The notes under the pieces are model-generated. The model made no database searches and was not told the DNA's origin. It saw only the letters and a program-made list of their open reading frames with translations. From Siphonodentalium dalli (Eukaryota; Mollusca; Scaphopoda; Gadilida; Siphonodentaliidae): DNA of 64,000 bases. The position numbers and the translations under genes are program-made. Location: assembly GCA_032622095.1 (NCBI GenBank), contig CP136069.1, positions 7,828,036 through 7,892,035 of the forward strand, written 5' to 3'. Position 1 is the first letter of the stretch. Each line of letters begins with the position of its first letter. This document shows positions 32,607 to 45,181 of this stretch, piece by piece.

Positions 32607-32770
32607 AGAGATAAATGGAAGAACAGAATTCAAAAACCTATGTCCAGATAAAGAAGAATAACTCTAAACTGGAAAATAAAAACATTGTAGTGCACTCAAA
32701 AGTGTTACTAATAGCGAGTTGATTGTGTTCTGGTAAACCGATATATCTCCATGAATTGACTAACAAAATC
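32570..32770. repeat. Higher-order duplication, copy 2
   Basis: Counterpart of 32144-32346; differs by a small deletion (ATACATG) and a few substitutions. Confidence 0.85.
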
Positions 32771-32849
32771 AATCCACCCCCCAACAATCCACCTCCCCCC
32801 AAATGTGCAAGTATAAGAAGAGAAGTTACTAGTGAAGATTTGGAGGCTC

Positions 32850-33207
32850 ATTTAATTTTATAGTGACTTGAATTACGGTTTTAATAACAATCTATGATAT
32901 AAAATATGATTAAAATACAATAATTCATCACCATTTGGAATGTCTGTGTCTCAGAAGGTGCCCATAGAGTAATATAAAACAGCTGAAATCATAGAAACAT
33001 TTCCCATGTCTCGCTCCCAGAATGCAACATAACTCAATCTAAGATGTAGAGTTATTCCACTTCCATTGAAAATAATACACTTTTCGGTACAATCCAGATG
33101 AAACTTAATAAAAAAAAACATGTTGGCACCTAAACAAAACACCATGATAATAGTTTATTACACCGGATAAATTAATAATACAATGTTTTAGAGCTTCCTC
33201 TTTAAAA
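32850..33207. repeat. Family F repeat, left flank of the satellite
   Basis: Matches 48053-48410 in complement: AGTGACTTGAATTACGGTTT, TCACCATTTGGAATGTCTG, CTGAGACACAG-like words, the GAGTTATTCC palindrome remnant and GAGCTTCCTCTTT right next to the first satellite unit. The palindrome itself is decayed here. Confidence 0.75.
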
Positions 33208-36200
33208 TGTATATAATATGGCATATATTTTATATAATGTAATCTGGGGGTTCGATGGTATATAATATGGCATATATTTTATATAGTGTAATCTGGGGGT
33301 TCATGGTATATAATATGGCATATATTTTATATAATGTAATCTGGGGGTTCATGGTATATAATATGGCATATATTTTATATAAAGTAATCTGGGGGTTCGA
33401 TGGTATATAATATGGCATATATTTTATATAATGTAATCTGGGGGTTCATGGTATATAATATGGCATATATTTTATATAATGTAATCTGGGGGTTCATGGT
33501 ATATAATATGGCATATATTTTATATAAAGTAATCTGGGGGTTCGATGGTATATAATATGGCATATATTTTATATAAAGTAATCTGGGGGTTCGATGGTAT
33601 ATAATATGGCATATATTTTATATAATGTAATCTGGGGGTTCGATGGTATATAATATGGCATATATTTTATATAATGTAATCTGGGGGTTCATGGTATATA
33701 ATATGGCATATATTTTATAGAGTGTGATCTGGGGGTTCGATGGTATATAATATGGCATATATTTTATATAATGTTATCTGGGGGTTCATGGTATATAATA
33801 TGGCATATATTTTATATAATGTAATCTGGGGGTTCATGGTATATAATATGGCATATATTTTATATAAAGTAATCTGGGGGGTTCGATGGTATATAATATG
33901 GCATATATTTTATATAAAGTAATCTGGGGGTTCGATGGTATATAATATGGCATATATTTTATATAATGTAATCTGGGGGTTCATGGTATATAATATGGCA
34001 TATATTTTATATAAAGTAATCTGGGGGTTCGATGGTATATAATATGGCATATATTTTATATAAAGTAATCTGGGGGTTCGATGGTATATAATATGGCATA
34101 TATTTTATATAGTGTGATCTGGGGGTTCATGGTATATAATATGGCATATATTTTATATAATGTAATCTGGGGGTTCATGGTATATAATATGGCATATATT
34201 TTATATAAAGTAATCTGGGGGTTCGATGGTATATAATATGGCATATATTTTATATAATGTAATCTGGGGGTTCGATGGTATATAATATGGCATATATTTT
34301 ATATAATGTAATCTGGGGGTTCATGGTATATAATATGGCATATATTTTATATAATGTAATCTGGGGGTTCATGGTATATAATATGGCATATATTTTATAT
34401 AATGTAATCTGGGGGTTCATGGTATATAATATGGCATATATTTTATATAAAGTAATCTGGGGGTTCGATGGTATATAATATGGCATATATTTTATATAAA
34501 GTAATCTGGGGGTTCGATGGTATATAATATGGCATATATTTTATATAATGTAATCTGGGGGTTCATGGTATATAATATGGCATATATTTTATATAATGTA
34601 ATCTGGGGGTTCATGGTATATAATATGGCATATATTTTATATAAAGTAATCTGGGGGTTCGATGGTATATAATATGGCATATATTTTATATAATGTAATC
34701 TGGGGGTTCATGGTATATAATATGGCATATATTTTATATAATGTAATCTGGGGGTTCATGGTATATAATATGGCATATATTTTATATAAAGTAATCTGGG
34801 GGTTCGATGGTATATAATATGGCATATATTTTATATAAAGTAATCTGGGGGTTCGATGGTATATAATATGGCATATATTTTATATAATGTAATCTGGGGG
34901 TTCGATGGTATATAATATGGCATATATTTTATATAATGTAATCTGGGGGTTCATGGTATATAATATGGCATATATTTTATAGAGTGTGATCTGGGGGTTC
35001 GATGGTATATAATATGGCATATATTTTATATAATGTAATCTGGGGGTTCATGGTATATAATATGGCATATATTTTATATAATGTAATCTGGGGGTTCATG
35101 GTATATAATATGGCATATATTTTATATAAAGTAATCTGGGGGGTTCGATGGTATATAATATGGCATATATTTTATATAAAGTAATCTGGGGGTTCGATGG
35201 TATATAATATGGCATATATTTTATATAATGTAATCTGGGGGTTCATGGTATATAATATGGCATATATTTTATATAAAGTAATCTGGGGGTTCGATGGTAT
35301 ATAATATGGCATATATTTTATATAATGTAATCTGGGGGTTCATGGTATATAATATGGCATATATTTTATATAATGTAATCTGGGGGTTCGATGGTATATA
35401 ATATGGCATATATTTTATATAAAGTAATCTGGGGGTTCGATGGTATATAATATGGCATATATTTTATATAGTGTGATCTGGGGGTTCATGGTATATAATA
35501 TGGCATATATTTTATATAATGTAATCTGGGGGTTCATGGTATATAATATGGCATATATTTTATATAATGTAATCTGGGGGTTCATGGTATATAATATGGC
35601 ATATATTTTATATAAAGTAATCTGGGGGGTTCGATGGTATATAATATGGCATATATTTTATATAAAGTAATCTGGGGTTTCGATGGTATATAATATGGCA
35701 TATATTTTATATAAAGTAATCTGGGGGTTCGATGGTATATAATATGGCATATATTTTATATAGTTTGATCTGGGGGTTCATGGTATATAATATGGCATAT
35801 ATTTTATATAATGTAATCTGGGGGTTCATGGTATATAATATGGCATATATTTTATATAAAGTAATCTGGGGGTTCGATGGTATATAATATGGCATATATT
35901 TTATATAATGTAATCTGGGGGTTCATGGTATATAATATGGCATATATTTTATATAAAGTAATCTGGGGGTTCGATGGTATATAATATGGCATATATTTTA
36001 TATAAAGTAATCTGGGGGTTCGATGGTATATAATATGGCATATATTTTATATAGTGTGATCTGGGGGTTCATGGTATATAATATGGCATATATTTTATAT
36101 AATGTAATCTGGGGGTTCATGGTATATAATATGGCATATATTTTATATAAAGTAATCTGGGGGGTTCATGGTATATAATATGGCATATATTTTATATAAA

Positions 36201-39200
36201 GTAATCTGGGGGTTCGATGGTATATAATATGGCATATATTTTATATAAAGTAATCTGGGGGTTCGATGGTATATAATATGGCATATATTTTATATAGTGT
36301 GATCTGGGGGTTCATGGTATATAATATGGCATATATTTTATATAATGTAATCTGGGGGTTCATGGTATATAATATGGCATATATTTTATATAATGTAATC
36401 TGGGGGTTCATGGTATATAATATGGCATATATTTTATATAATGTAATCTGGGGGTTCATGGTATATAATATGGCATATATTTTATATAAAGTAATCTGGG
36501 GGTTCGATGGTATATAATATGGCATATATTTTATATAAAGTAATCTGGGGGTTCGATGGTATATAATATGGCATATATTTTATATAGTGTGATCTGGGGG
36601 TTCATGGTATATAATATGGCATATATTTTATATAATGTAATCTGGGGGTTCATGGTATATAATATGGCATATATTTTATATAAAGTAATCTGGGGGTTCG
36701 ATGGTATATAATATGGCATATATTTTATATAAAGTAATCTGGGGGTTCGATGGTATATAATATGGCATATATTTTATATAAAGTAATCTGGGGGTTCGAT
36801 GGTATATAATATGGCATATATTTTATATAGTGTGATCTGGGGGTTCATGGTATATAATATGGCATATATTTTATATAATGTAATCTGGGGGTTCATGGTA
36901 TATAATATGGCATATATTTTATAGAGTGTGATCTGGGGGTTCGATGGTATATAATATGGCATATATTTTATATAATGTAATCTGGGGGTTCGATGGTACA
37001 TAATATGGCATATATTTTATATAATGTAATCTGGGGGTTCGATGGTATATAATATGGCATATATTTTATATAATGTAATCTGGGGGTTCGATGGTATATA
37101 ATATGGCATATATTTTATATATAGAGGATCTCACATGAGTTTCTATTTTATACGGAATTTATCAACCAAGTTCACTAAAATCGATTTGAGCCGAGGTTTA
37201 CCGAGGCTCAAATAGAATTTAGAGGACGAGGTTGATAAATTACGTATAAAATAGGACGAGTGTGAGATACCTTTTATCACATGATCAAATAAACCCGAAG
37301 CAACGCGAAATATTCATCGAAAACAACAATCATAAACTACAGCGATCCCAAGTTATTTGAAGAACGCCGTGACGTCATCGCACGCGCTGATATTAAACGT
37401 GTCTATTACCGATAATTATGAAACTGCTTTTATGGCCAAATTATGTGATAAAATGTAATCTGGGGCTTCGATGGTATATAATATGGCATATATTTTATAT
37501 AGTGTGATCAGGGGGTTCATGGTATATAATATGGCATATATTTTATATAGTGTAATCTGGGGGTTCGATGGTATATAATATGGCATATATTTTATATAAT
37601 GTAATCTAGGGGTTCGATGGTATATAATGTGGCATATAATTTATATAATGTAATCTGGTGGTTCGATGGTATATAATATGGCATATATTTTATATAATGT
37701 AATCTGGGGGTTCGATGGTATATAATATGGCATATATTTTATATAATGTAATCTAGGGGTTCGATGGTATATAATGTGGCATATAATTTATATAATGTAA
37801 TCTGGTGGTTCGATGGTATATAATATGGCATATATTTTATATAGTGTAATCTGGGGGTTCGATGGTATATAATATGGCATATATTTTATATAGTGTAATC
37901 TGGGGGTTCATGGTATATAATATGACATATATTTTATATAGTGTAATCTGGGGGTTCATGGTATATAATATGACATATATTTTATATAGTGTAATCTGGG
38001 GGTTCGATGGTATATAATATGGCATATATTTTATATAATGTAATCTGGGGGTTCGATGTTATATACTATGGCATATATTTTATATAATGTAATCTGGGGG
38101 TTCGATGGTATATAATATGGCATATATTTTATATAATGTAATCTGGGGGTTCGATGGTATATAATTTGGCATATATTTTATATAATGTGTTATGGGGGTT
38201 CGATGGTATATAATATGGCATATATTTTATGTGTTATAGGGGTTCGATGGTATATATTATGGCATATATTTTATATAATGTAATCTGGGGGTTCGGTGGT
38301 ATATAATATGGCATATATTTTATATAGTGTAATCTGGGGGTTCGATGGTATATAATATGGCATATATTTTATATAGTGTAATCTGGGGGTTCGATGGTAT
38401 ATAATATGGCATATATTTTATATAATGTAATCTGGGGGTTCGATGGTATATATTATGACATGTATTTTATATAATGTAATCTGGGGGTTCGATGGTATAT
38501 AATATGGCATATATTTTATATAATGTAATCTGGGGGTTCGATGGTATATAATATGGTATATATTTAATATAATGTAATCTGGGGGGTTCATGGTATATAA
38601 TATGGCATATATTTTATATAATGTAATCTGGGGGTTCGATGTCATATAATATGGCATATATTTTATATAATGTAATCTGGGGGTTCGATGGTATATATTA
38701 TGACATATTTTATATAATGTAATCTGGGGGTTCGATGGTATATAATATGGCATACATTTTATATAATGTAATCTGGGGTTCGATGGTATATAATATGGCA
38801 TATATTTTATATAATGTAATCTGGGGGTTCGATGGTATATAATATGGCATATATTTAATATAATGTAATCTGGGGGGTTCATGGTATATAATATGGCATA
38901 TATTTTATATAATGTAACCTGGGGGTTCGATGGTATATAATATGGCATATATTTTATATAATGTAATCTGGTAGTTCGATGGTATATATTATGGCATATA
39001 TTTTATACAATGTAATCTGGGGGTTCGATGGTATATAATATGGCATATATTTTATACAATGTAATCTGGGGGTTCGATGGTATATAATATGGCATATATT
39101 TTATATAATGTAATCTGGTGGTTCGATGGTATATAATATGGCATATATTTTATAGAGTGTGATCTGGGGGTTCGATGGTATATAATATGGCATATATTTT

Positions 39201-41614
39201 ATATAATGTAATCTGGGGTTTCGATGGTATATAATATGGCATATATTTTATATAATGTGTTATGGGGGTTCGATGGTATATAATATGGCATATATTTTAT
39301 ATAATGTTATCTGGGGGTTCGATGGTATATATTATGGCATATATTTTATATAATGTAATCTGGGGGTTCGATGGTATATAATATGGCATATATTTTATAT
39401 AATGTAATCTGGTAGTTCGATGGTATATATTATGGCATATAGTTTATATAATGTAATCTGGAGGTTCGATGGTATATAATATGGCATATATTTTATATAA
39501 TTTAATCTGGGGGTTCGATGGTATATAATATGGCATATATTTTATATAGTGTAATCTGTGGATTCGATGGTATATAATATGGCATATTTTTTATATAGTG
39601 TAATCTGGGGGTTCGATGGTATATATTATGGCATATATTTTATATAATGTAATCTGTGGGTTCGATGGTATATAATATGGCATATATTTTATATAATGTA
39701 ATCTGGGGGTTCGATGGTATATAACATGGCATACATTTTATATAATGTAATCTGGGGGTTCGATGGTATATAATATGGTATATATTTAATATAATGTAAT
39801 CTGGGGGGGTTCATGGTATATAATATGGCATATATTTTATATAATGTAATCTGGGGGTTCGATGTCATATAATATGGCATATATTTTATATAATGTAATC
39901 TGGGGGTTCGATGGTATATATTATGACATATATTTTATATAATGTAATCTGGGGGTTCGATGGTATATAATATGGCATATATTTTATATAATGTAATCTG
40001 GGGTTCGATGGTATATAATATGGCATATATTTTATATAATGTAATCTGGGGGTTCGATGGTATATAATATGGCATATATTTAATATAATGTAATCTGGGG
40101 GGTTCATGGTATATAATATGGCATATATTTTATATAATGTAACCTGGGGGTTCGATGGTATATAATATGGCATATATTTTATATAATGTAATCTGGTAGT
40201 TCGATGGTATATATTATGGCATATATTTTATACAATGTAATCTGGGGGTTCGATGGTATATAATATGGCATATATTTTATACAATGTAATATGGGGGTTC
40301 GATGGTATATAATATGGCATATATTTTATATAATGTAATCTGGGGGTTCGATGGTATATAATATGGCATATATTTTATAGAGTGTGATCTGGGGGTTCGA
40401 TGGTATATAATATGGCATATATTTTATATAATGTAATCTGGGGGTTCGATGGTATATAATATGGCATATATTTTATATAATGTGTTATGGGGGTTCGATG
40501 GTATATAATATGGCATATATTTATATAATGTAATCTGGGGGTTCGATGGTATATATTATGGCATATATTTTATATAATGTAATCTGGGGGTTCGATGGTA
40601 TATAATATGGCATATATTTTATATAATGTAATCTGGTAGTTCGATGGTATATATTATGGCATATAGTTTATATAATGTAATCTGGAGGTTCGATGGTATA
40701 TAATATGGCATATATTTTATATAATTTAATCTGGGGGTTCGATGGTATATAATATGGCATATATTTTATATAGTGTAATCTGTGGGTTCGATGGTATATA
40801 ATATGGCATATTTTTTATATAGTGTAATCTGGTAGTTCGATGGTATATATTATGGCATATATTTTATATAGTGTAATCTGGGGGTTCGATGGTATATAAT
40901 ATGGCATATATTTTATATAGTGTAACCTGGGGGTTCGATGGTATATAATATGGCATATATTTTATATAGTGTAATCTGGGGGTTCGATGGTATATAATAT
41001 GGCATATATTTTATATAGTGTAATCTGGGGGTTCGATGGTATATAATATGGCATATATTTTATATAATGTAATCTGGGGGTTCGATGGTATATGTCATAT
41101 ATTTTATATAATGTGATCTGGGGGTTCATGGTATATAATATGGCCTATATTTTATATAATGTAATCTGGGGGTTCATGGTATATAATATTACATATATTT
41201 TATATAATGTAATCTGGGGGTTCGATGGTATATAATATGGCATATATTTTATATAATGTAATCTGGGGGTTCGATGGTATATAATATGGCATATATTTTT
41301 TATAGTGTAATCTGGGGGTTCGATGGTATATAATATGGCATATATTTTATATAGTGTAATCTGGGGGTTCGATGGTATATAATATGGTATATATTTTATA
41401 GAGTGTGATCCGGGGGTTCGATGGTATATAATATGGTATATATTTTATATGGTGTGATCCGGGGGTTCGATGGTATATAATATGGCATATATTTTATATA
41501 ATGTAATCTGGGGGTTCGATGGTATATAATATGGCATATATTTTATATAATGTAATCTGGGGGTTCGATGGTATATAATATGGTATATATTTTATGTCGT
41601 GTGATCCGGGAGTT
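33208..41614. repeat. 48/49-bp satellite array, about 165 units
   Basis: Unit: GGTATATAATATGGCATATA, TTTTATATAATGTAATCTGG, GGG, then TTCAT (48 bp) or TTCGAT (49 bp). The first half (to 37.1 kb) mixes both lengths and is very uniform; after the insert at 37.12-37.45 kb nearly all units are 49 bp and more diverged (variants GGTAGTTCG, CTAGGGG, TATTATGGC). Variant units recur at fixed distances, showing higher-order copying. 16-codon periodic frames on both strands are explained by runs of the 48-bp form. Confidence 0.97.
37120..37452. mobile_element. Insert within the satellite
   Basis: About 330 bp unlike the satellite. An outer pair GATCTCACATGAGT / GAGTGTGAGAT and inner CTATTTTATACGGAATTTATCA / TGATAAATTACGTATAAAATAG form a long stem; a second part contains TGACGTCA (37370-37377) and ends AATTATGTGATAAAATG, with TTATCACATGATC inward. 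Compact non-autonomous element is likely; target duplication unclear. Confidence 0.6.
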
Positions 41615-41760
41615 ATTAAGTGGGCCTTTGAATGGCTGATCACAAACTCCAGACAGAGTTATCTCTCATATATCGCATTGATAACGGAGAGGGCGCTGCA
41701 TGCAGTTTGGGTTGATCATTCAATTCTCTACTGTTTTTGATCCTTGCTGTATCTCTTTAA
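41615..41760. other. Short spacer with loose inverted pair
   Basis: CAAACTCCAGACAGAGTTAT and GGCGCTGCATGCAGTTTGG, the same pair as at 30250-30345. TTAA at 41757-41760 belongs to the next element. Confidence 0.45.
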
Positions 41761-42177
41761 CCCTTTAAGTGCCAGGTCCGATTTTTGTATCAACCCATAT
41801 ACCCTGTGCCAATGCATTCTCTTATATATGCGAGTCGACCATAGGTCGCCTCGCATATATAAGAGAATGCATTGGCCTAACAATTTTTCATCATTTGTTA
41901 TTATTTTTTAGAATTTTAATATGTTTCTTATATTCTTTAACTCGTTCAGTGCCAGACATATTTTGTAGGTTTATTGCCAGGGAATCTTACGTTTTTCATG
42001 GGCATCAAAATTATTACTATGAATACTTGGTGATAGTTTTGAGTTATAACATCCCCCTAAGGTTTTATCCAGTTTGTTTTTAAATTCGATATAGCATGCT
42101 TTAGCATACCCATAAAAGGGCCGATTTTACAGACCGTAAATTAGGGCCGATGAGATCGGCCCCTAGCACTGAAAGGG
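41761..42177 (+). mobile_element. B2-type TTAA hairpin element
   Basis: Left end CCCTTTAAGTGCCAGGTCCG, right end CCCCTAGCACTGAAAGGG; TTAA at 41757-41760 and 42178-42181. Only one complete hairpin (about 41811-41877), inner stem CGACC/GGTCG. Carries a segment with a second CGTTCAGTGCCAGACAT, resembling the end motif. Confidence 0.78.
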
Positions 42178-42181
42178 TTAA

Positions 42182-42902
42182 GGTTGGTACACAAGTTCTT
42201 TCTGTCACAATTAAACAGAAGACATTCAAATATATGATAATTGCACAATCTAGAATTTAATCTTGAATGAATTAGGTTTATTGTGTCAGTGTGTTTATGT
42301 TATAAATAAATTTAAGTTCAGTGGGTCATCTCAGGAGCTACACCTTTATTTAAAAAATAATTCAAACTATGATGCTTCAATATTAGCATAACTGTTATGT
42401 GTTGATTTAATCATCTACTAATTGACACAGATACATTGCCCTAAACATATATACCTTTGGGCCTGACTTTCATTTACATTTCATACTACCAAAAAATTTA
42501 ATAAACAAGGTTACAATTTTATTGGGTAGTGATAGCCTCAATTGATAGTCGGCTCAAACCAAGCAGCTCTCACATAATTTATCAACAAGGTAACTATGGG
42601 AGATATCAGTAGGTCTCAACTTGAGTGGGGTGAGGTGTAACAATGATGGTTTATAGAGGAAGGACGGACCTCGGAGATAGTTTACTGTCTAGAACTGGTT
42701 GTTGGGGTCATCATCACTAGTCATTGGTTGAGACACACAATTAGGAACTTGGGTCGCAAATTGTTCTGAATTTGCATAGTCTGGGGTAGTTGCATAAATA
42801 TTTTTATACCCTCGTGACCAAAGGCAATGGTGGTTATCCTGGATTATGCGTCAAGTCCAATCGTCTGCCTACTGCCTGAAAATTGTCTGAATCCTGCATT
42901 CC
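42182..42902. other. No recognisable feature
   Basis: AT-rich spacer. Confidence 0.45.
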
Positions 42903-42932
42903 AAAAAAAAAAAAAAAAAAGGGGGGGGGGGG
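42903..42932. repeat. Poly-A then poly-G run
   Basis: 18 A followed by 12 G. Confidence 0.95.
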
Positions 42933-43107
42933 AAGGGGCCGGTGACACCCTTTTGGGGAACACAATTATGAGTTTTAATTTGGTGACATATTTTTATTTT
43001 TATTAGAATTAATTTCAAAACCAAATCTTCCAGTGATGAAGCTGTATCTTGAGATATCGAAATATTAATAAAATCTGGGTAAAATCAGTGGACAAATACC
43101 TAAATCG

Positions 43108-43356
43108 AACTGATCGAGTAGTTTGAACTGATCCGAGTAGTTTGAACTGATCGAGTACTTTGAACTGATCGAGTAGTTTGAACTGATCCGAGTAGTTTGA
43201 ACTGATCGAGTAGTTTGAACTGATCGAGTAGTTTGAACTGATCGAGTACTTTGAACTGATCGAGTAGTTTGAACTGATCCGAGTAGTTTGAACTGATCGA
43301 GTAGTTTGAACTGATCGAGTACTTTGAACTGATCGAGTACTTTGAACTGATCGAGT
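43108..43356. repeat. 18/19-bp tandem repeat, about 13 copies
   Basis: GATCGAGTAGTTTGAACT with a 19-bp form GATCCGAGTAGTTTGAACT and a GAGTACTTT variant. The length mix shifts frames, so the long minus-strand frames across it are not coding. Confidence 0.95.
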
Positions 43357-43654
43357 ATCATTTACAACCGGTTTTTTTTCCAAACAGGGCAGAAACATAT
43401 TTTGGAAAATTATTCTGTGGTTTTATCGCAACCCATCTACTGACAGATGCAGATCCTTTGACATGTATCCGGTATATCGAGTGATCTTATCATGTCAAAT
43501 TACATCAATTAACCGACATATACCATTCAAATTCAAATTCTATACATCAAATTACACAATTAAAATCTATTTTGAAAAACAACTTTTTATCCTGGTTGAT
43601 ATTATTGTTGTGTTTGAAAAGTTGTTATCGGGTCACCACGACATAACTCATGTA
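43357..43654. other. No recognisable feature
   Basis: AT-rich spacer. Confidence 0.4.
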
Positions 43655-44110
43655 AACCTGCAAATAGTGTGTCTGTCATTTGCAGAATGAGGTCCCAAGA
43701 GGGTGAATTTATTTACACTTTCCCACAGTGGGATAGCATCACCAAACTCACCCTCTGGGAACCTCATTCTGCTTATGCCAACACTGCTATGGGAGAAGAC
43801 TTGTATCAGATTGAATTTCCCCAGTTGAAGTTAGTGATGTTCACCCATCAGTCACCTCGATTATGCATTTTATCTTCAGCATATTAGGGGGATATAGAAA
43901 CTGAACAGAAGGGAAAAAGTAACTAAATATGATGTTAATTTGAGACTGTAGATACTTCCTAGAAGATGAGGCCTAAGCAGAATGAGATCCCCAGAGGGTA
44001 AAATTGTTGATGCTAACCCGATGTGAAGGATAGCATCACTAAATTGACCCTCTGGGGGGGGGGGGGGGGGGCTCATTCTGCAAATGTCAGACATACTATT
44101 TGCAGCCTTG
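43655..44110. mobile_element. Family C MITE, two cores
   Basis: Two palindromic cores separated by the AT-rich middle (AGTTAGTGATGTTCACCCAT, TTAATTTGAGACTGTAGATA). The right core holds an 18-base G run at 44054-44071 where GGGGACC stands in other copies. Ends CTATTTGCAGCCTTG. Confidence 0.8.
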
Positions 44111-44235
44111 AAATCGTGCGTGAGGTGATTTAGTTTTGATGTAAATCTTACAGATGGTTGCATACTTTATATCAAAACAAAAATATTGTGCATCTAAATT
44201 TATCCCTTCAGCAAAGAAATTAAGGTGGTGTTTAA

Positions 44236-44466
44236 CCCTTTGAGTGCCAGGGGCCGATCTCATCGGCCCTAAACCTACAAAATAAGTCTGTTAAAGAATA
44301 TAAGAATAAAATATTAAAATTGTAAAAAATTGTATAAAAAAAATTGTTAGGCCAATGCATTCTCTTATATATGCGAGGCGACCTATGGTCGACTCGCATA
44401 TATAAGAGAATGCATTGGCACAGGGTATATGGGTTGATACAAAAATCGGACCTGGCACTCAAAGGG
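44236..44466 (-). mobile_element. B2-type TTAA hairpin element, short form
   Basis: TTAA at 44232-44235 and 44467-44470; ends CCCTTTGAGTGCCAGG and CCTGGCACTCAAAGGG. Reverse orientation relative to 41761; one hairpin (about 44350-44418). Confidence 0.83.
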
Positions 44467-44508
44467 TTAATCTATTTCAGAAATAACTCTTGTTTCAATT
44501 AAGTTTAA

Positions 44509-44753
44509 CCCTTTTATTACGGGAACTGCACTGGTGCAGCATTAAAGAATCCTGTGCCAGTGCATTCTGTTATATATGCGAGTCTCCCATATATGAGAAT
44601 GCGCTGGTTTGTATTACAAAATCAAGGTAAATATTGTTAGGCCAATGTATTCCCTTATATTTGTGAGGCGCCTTATGGCCGACTCACATATATAAGAGAA
44701 TGCATTGGCACAGGGTTTTCCCAAAAATTCAGGAAGCTCCAGTCATGAAAGGG
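44509..44753 (+). mobile_element. B3-type TTAA hairpin element
   Basis: TTAA at 44505-44508 and 44754-44757; left end CCCTTTTATTACGGGAACTG, right end CCAGTCATGAAAGGG. One hairpin is shortened to GAGTCTCCCATATATGAGAA; the other has inner stem CGCCTTATGGCCG. Confidence 0.78.
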
Positions 44754-44827
44754 TTAAGAAATAACTCTTGTTTCAATTAAGTTTAAAACTCTTTATACTA
44801 AATGGATTCATCATTAAGTTATAAAAG

Positions 44828-45173
44828 CAAGCCTGCAAATAGTGTGTCTGTCATTTGCAGAATGAGGTCCCCAGAGGGTGAATTTAGTGATGCTATCCCG
44901 CACAGTGGGCTAGTATCACCAAATTCACCCTCTGGAGACCTCATTCTGCTTAGGCCTCATCAATTCATAATTGAGGTGCCCAATGGGTGAACATCACCAA
45001 CTTCAACTGGGGAACTTCAATCTGATCCTAGGTCTGCCATAGCAGTTGAGGGCCTTAGCAGAATGAGGTCCCCAGAGGGTGAATTTAGGAATGCTAGCCC
45101 ACTATGCGGGATAGCGTCACTAAATCACCCTCTGGGGACCTCATTCTGCAAATGACAGACATTTGCAGGCTTG
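44828..45173. mobile_element. Family C MITE, complete
   Basis: Two cores; ends CAAGCCTGCAAATAGTG and ATTTGCAGGCTTG with exact 8-bp duplication TATAAAAG (44820-44827, 45174-45181). Confidence 0.88.
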
Positions 45174-45181
45174 TATAAAAG

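Noticed and set aside
33208-41614. Dozens of 60-176-codon frames on both strands with 16-residue periodicity, resembling repeat proteins
   Set aside because: They follow from runs of 48-bp satellite units without stops; 49-bp units shift the frame at irregular places, and both strands are open alike.
43015-43398. 127-codon minus-strand frame
   Set aside because: Covers the 18/19-bp array; several frames are open and length changes switch between them.
16640-44753. Repeated 28-bp arms with spacers, as in a CRISPR array
   Set aside because: Copies belong to dispersed TTAA elements, with no regular spacers or cas genes, in a eukaryotic setting.
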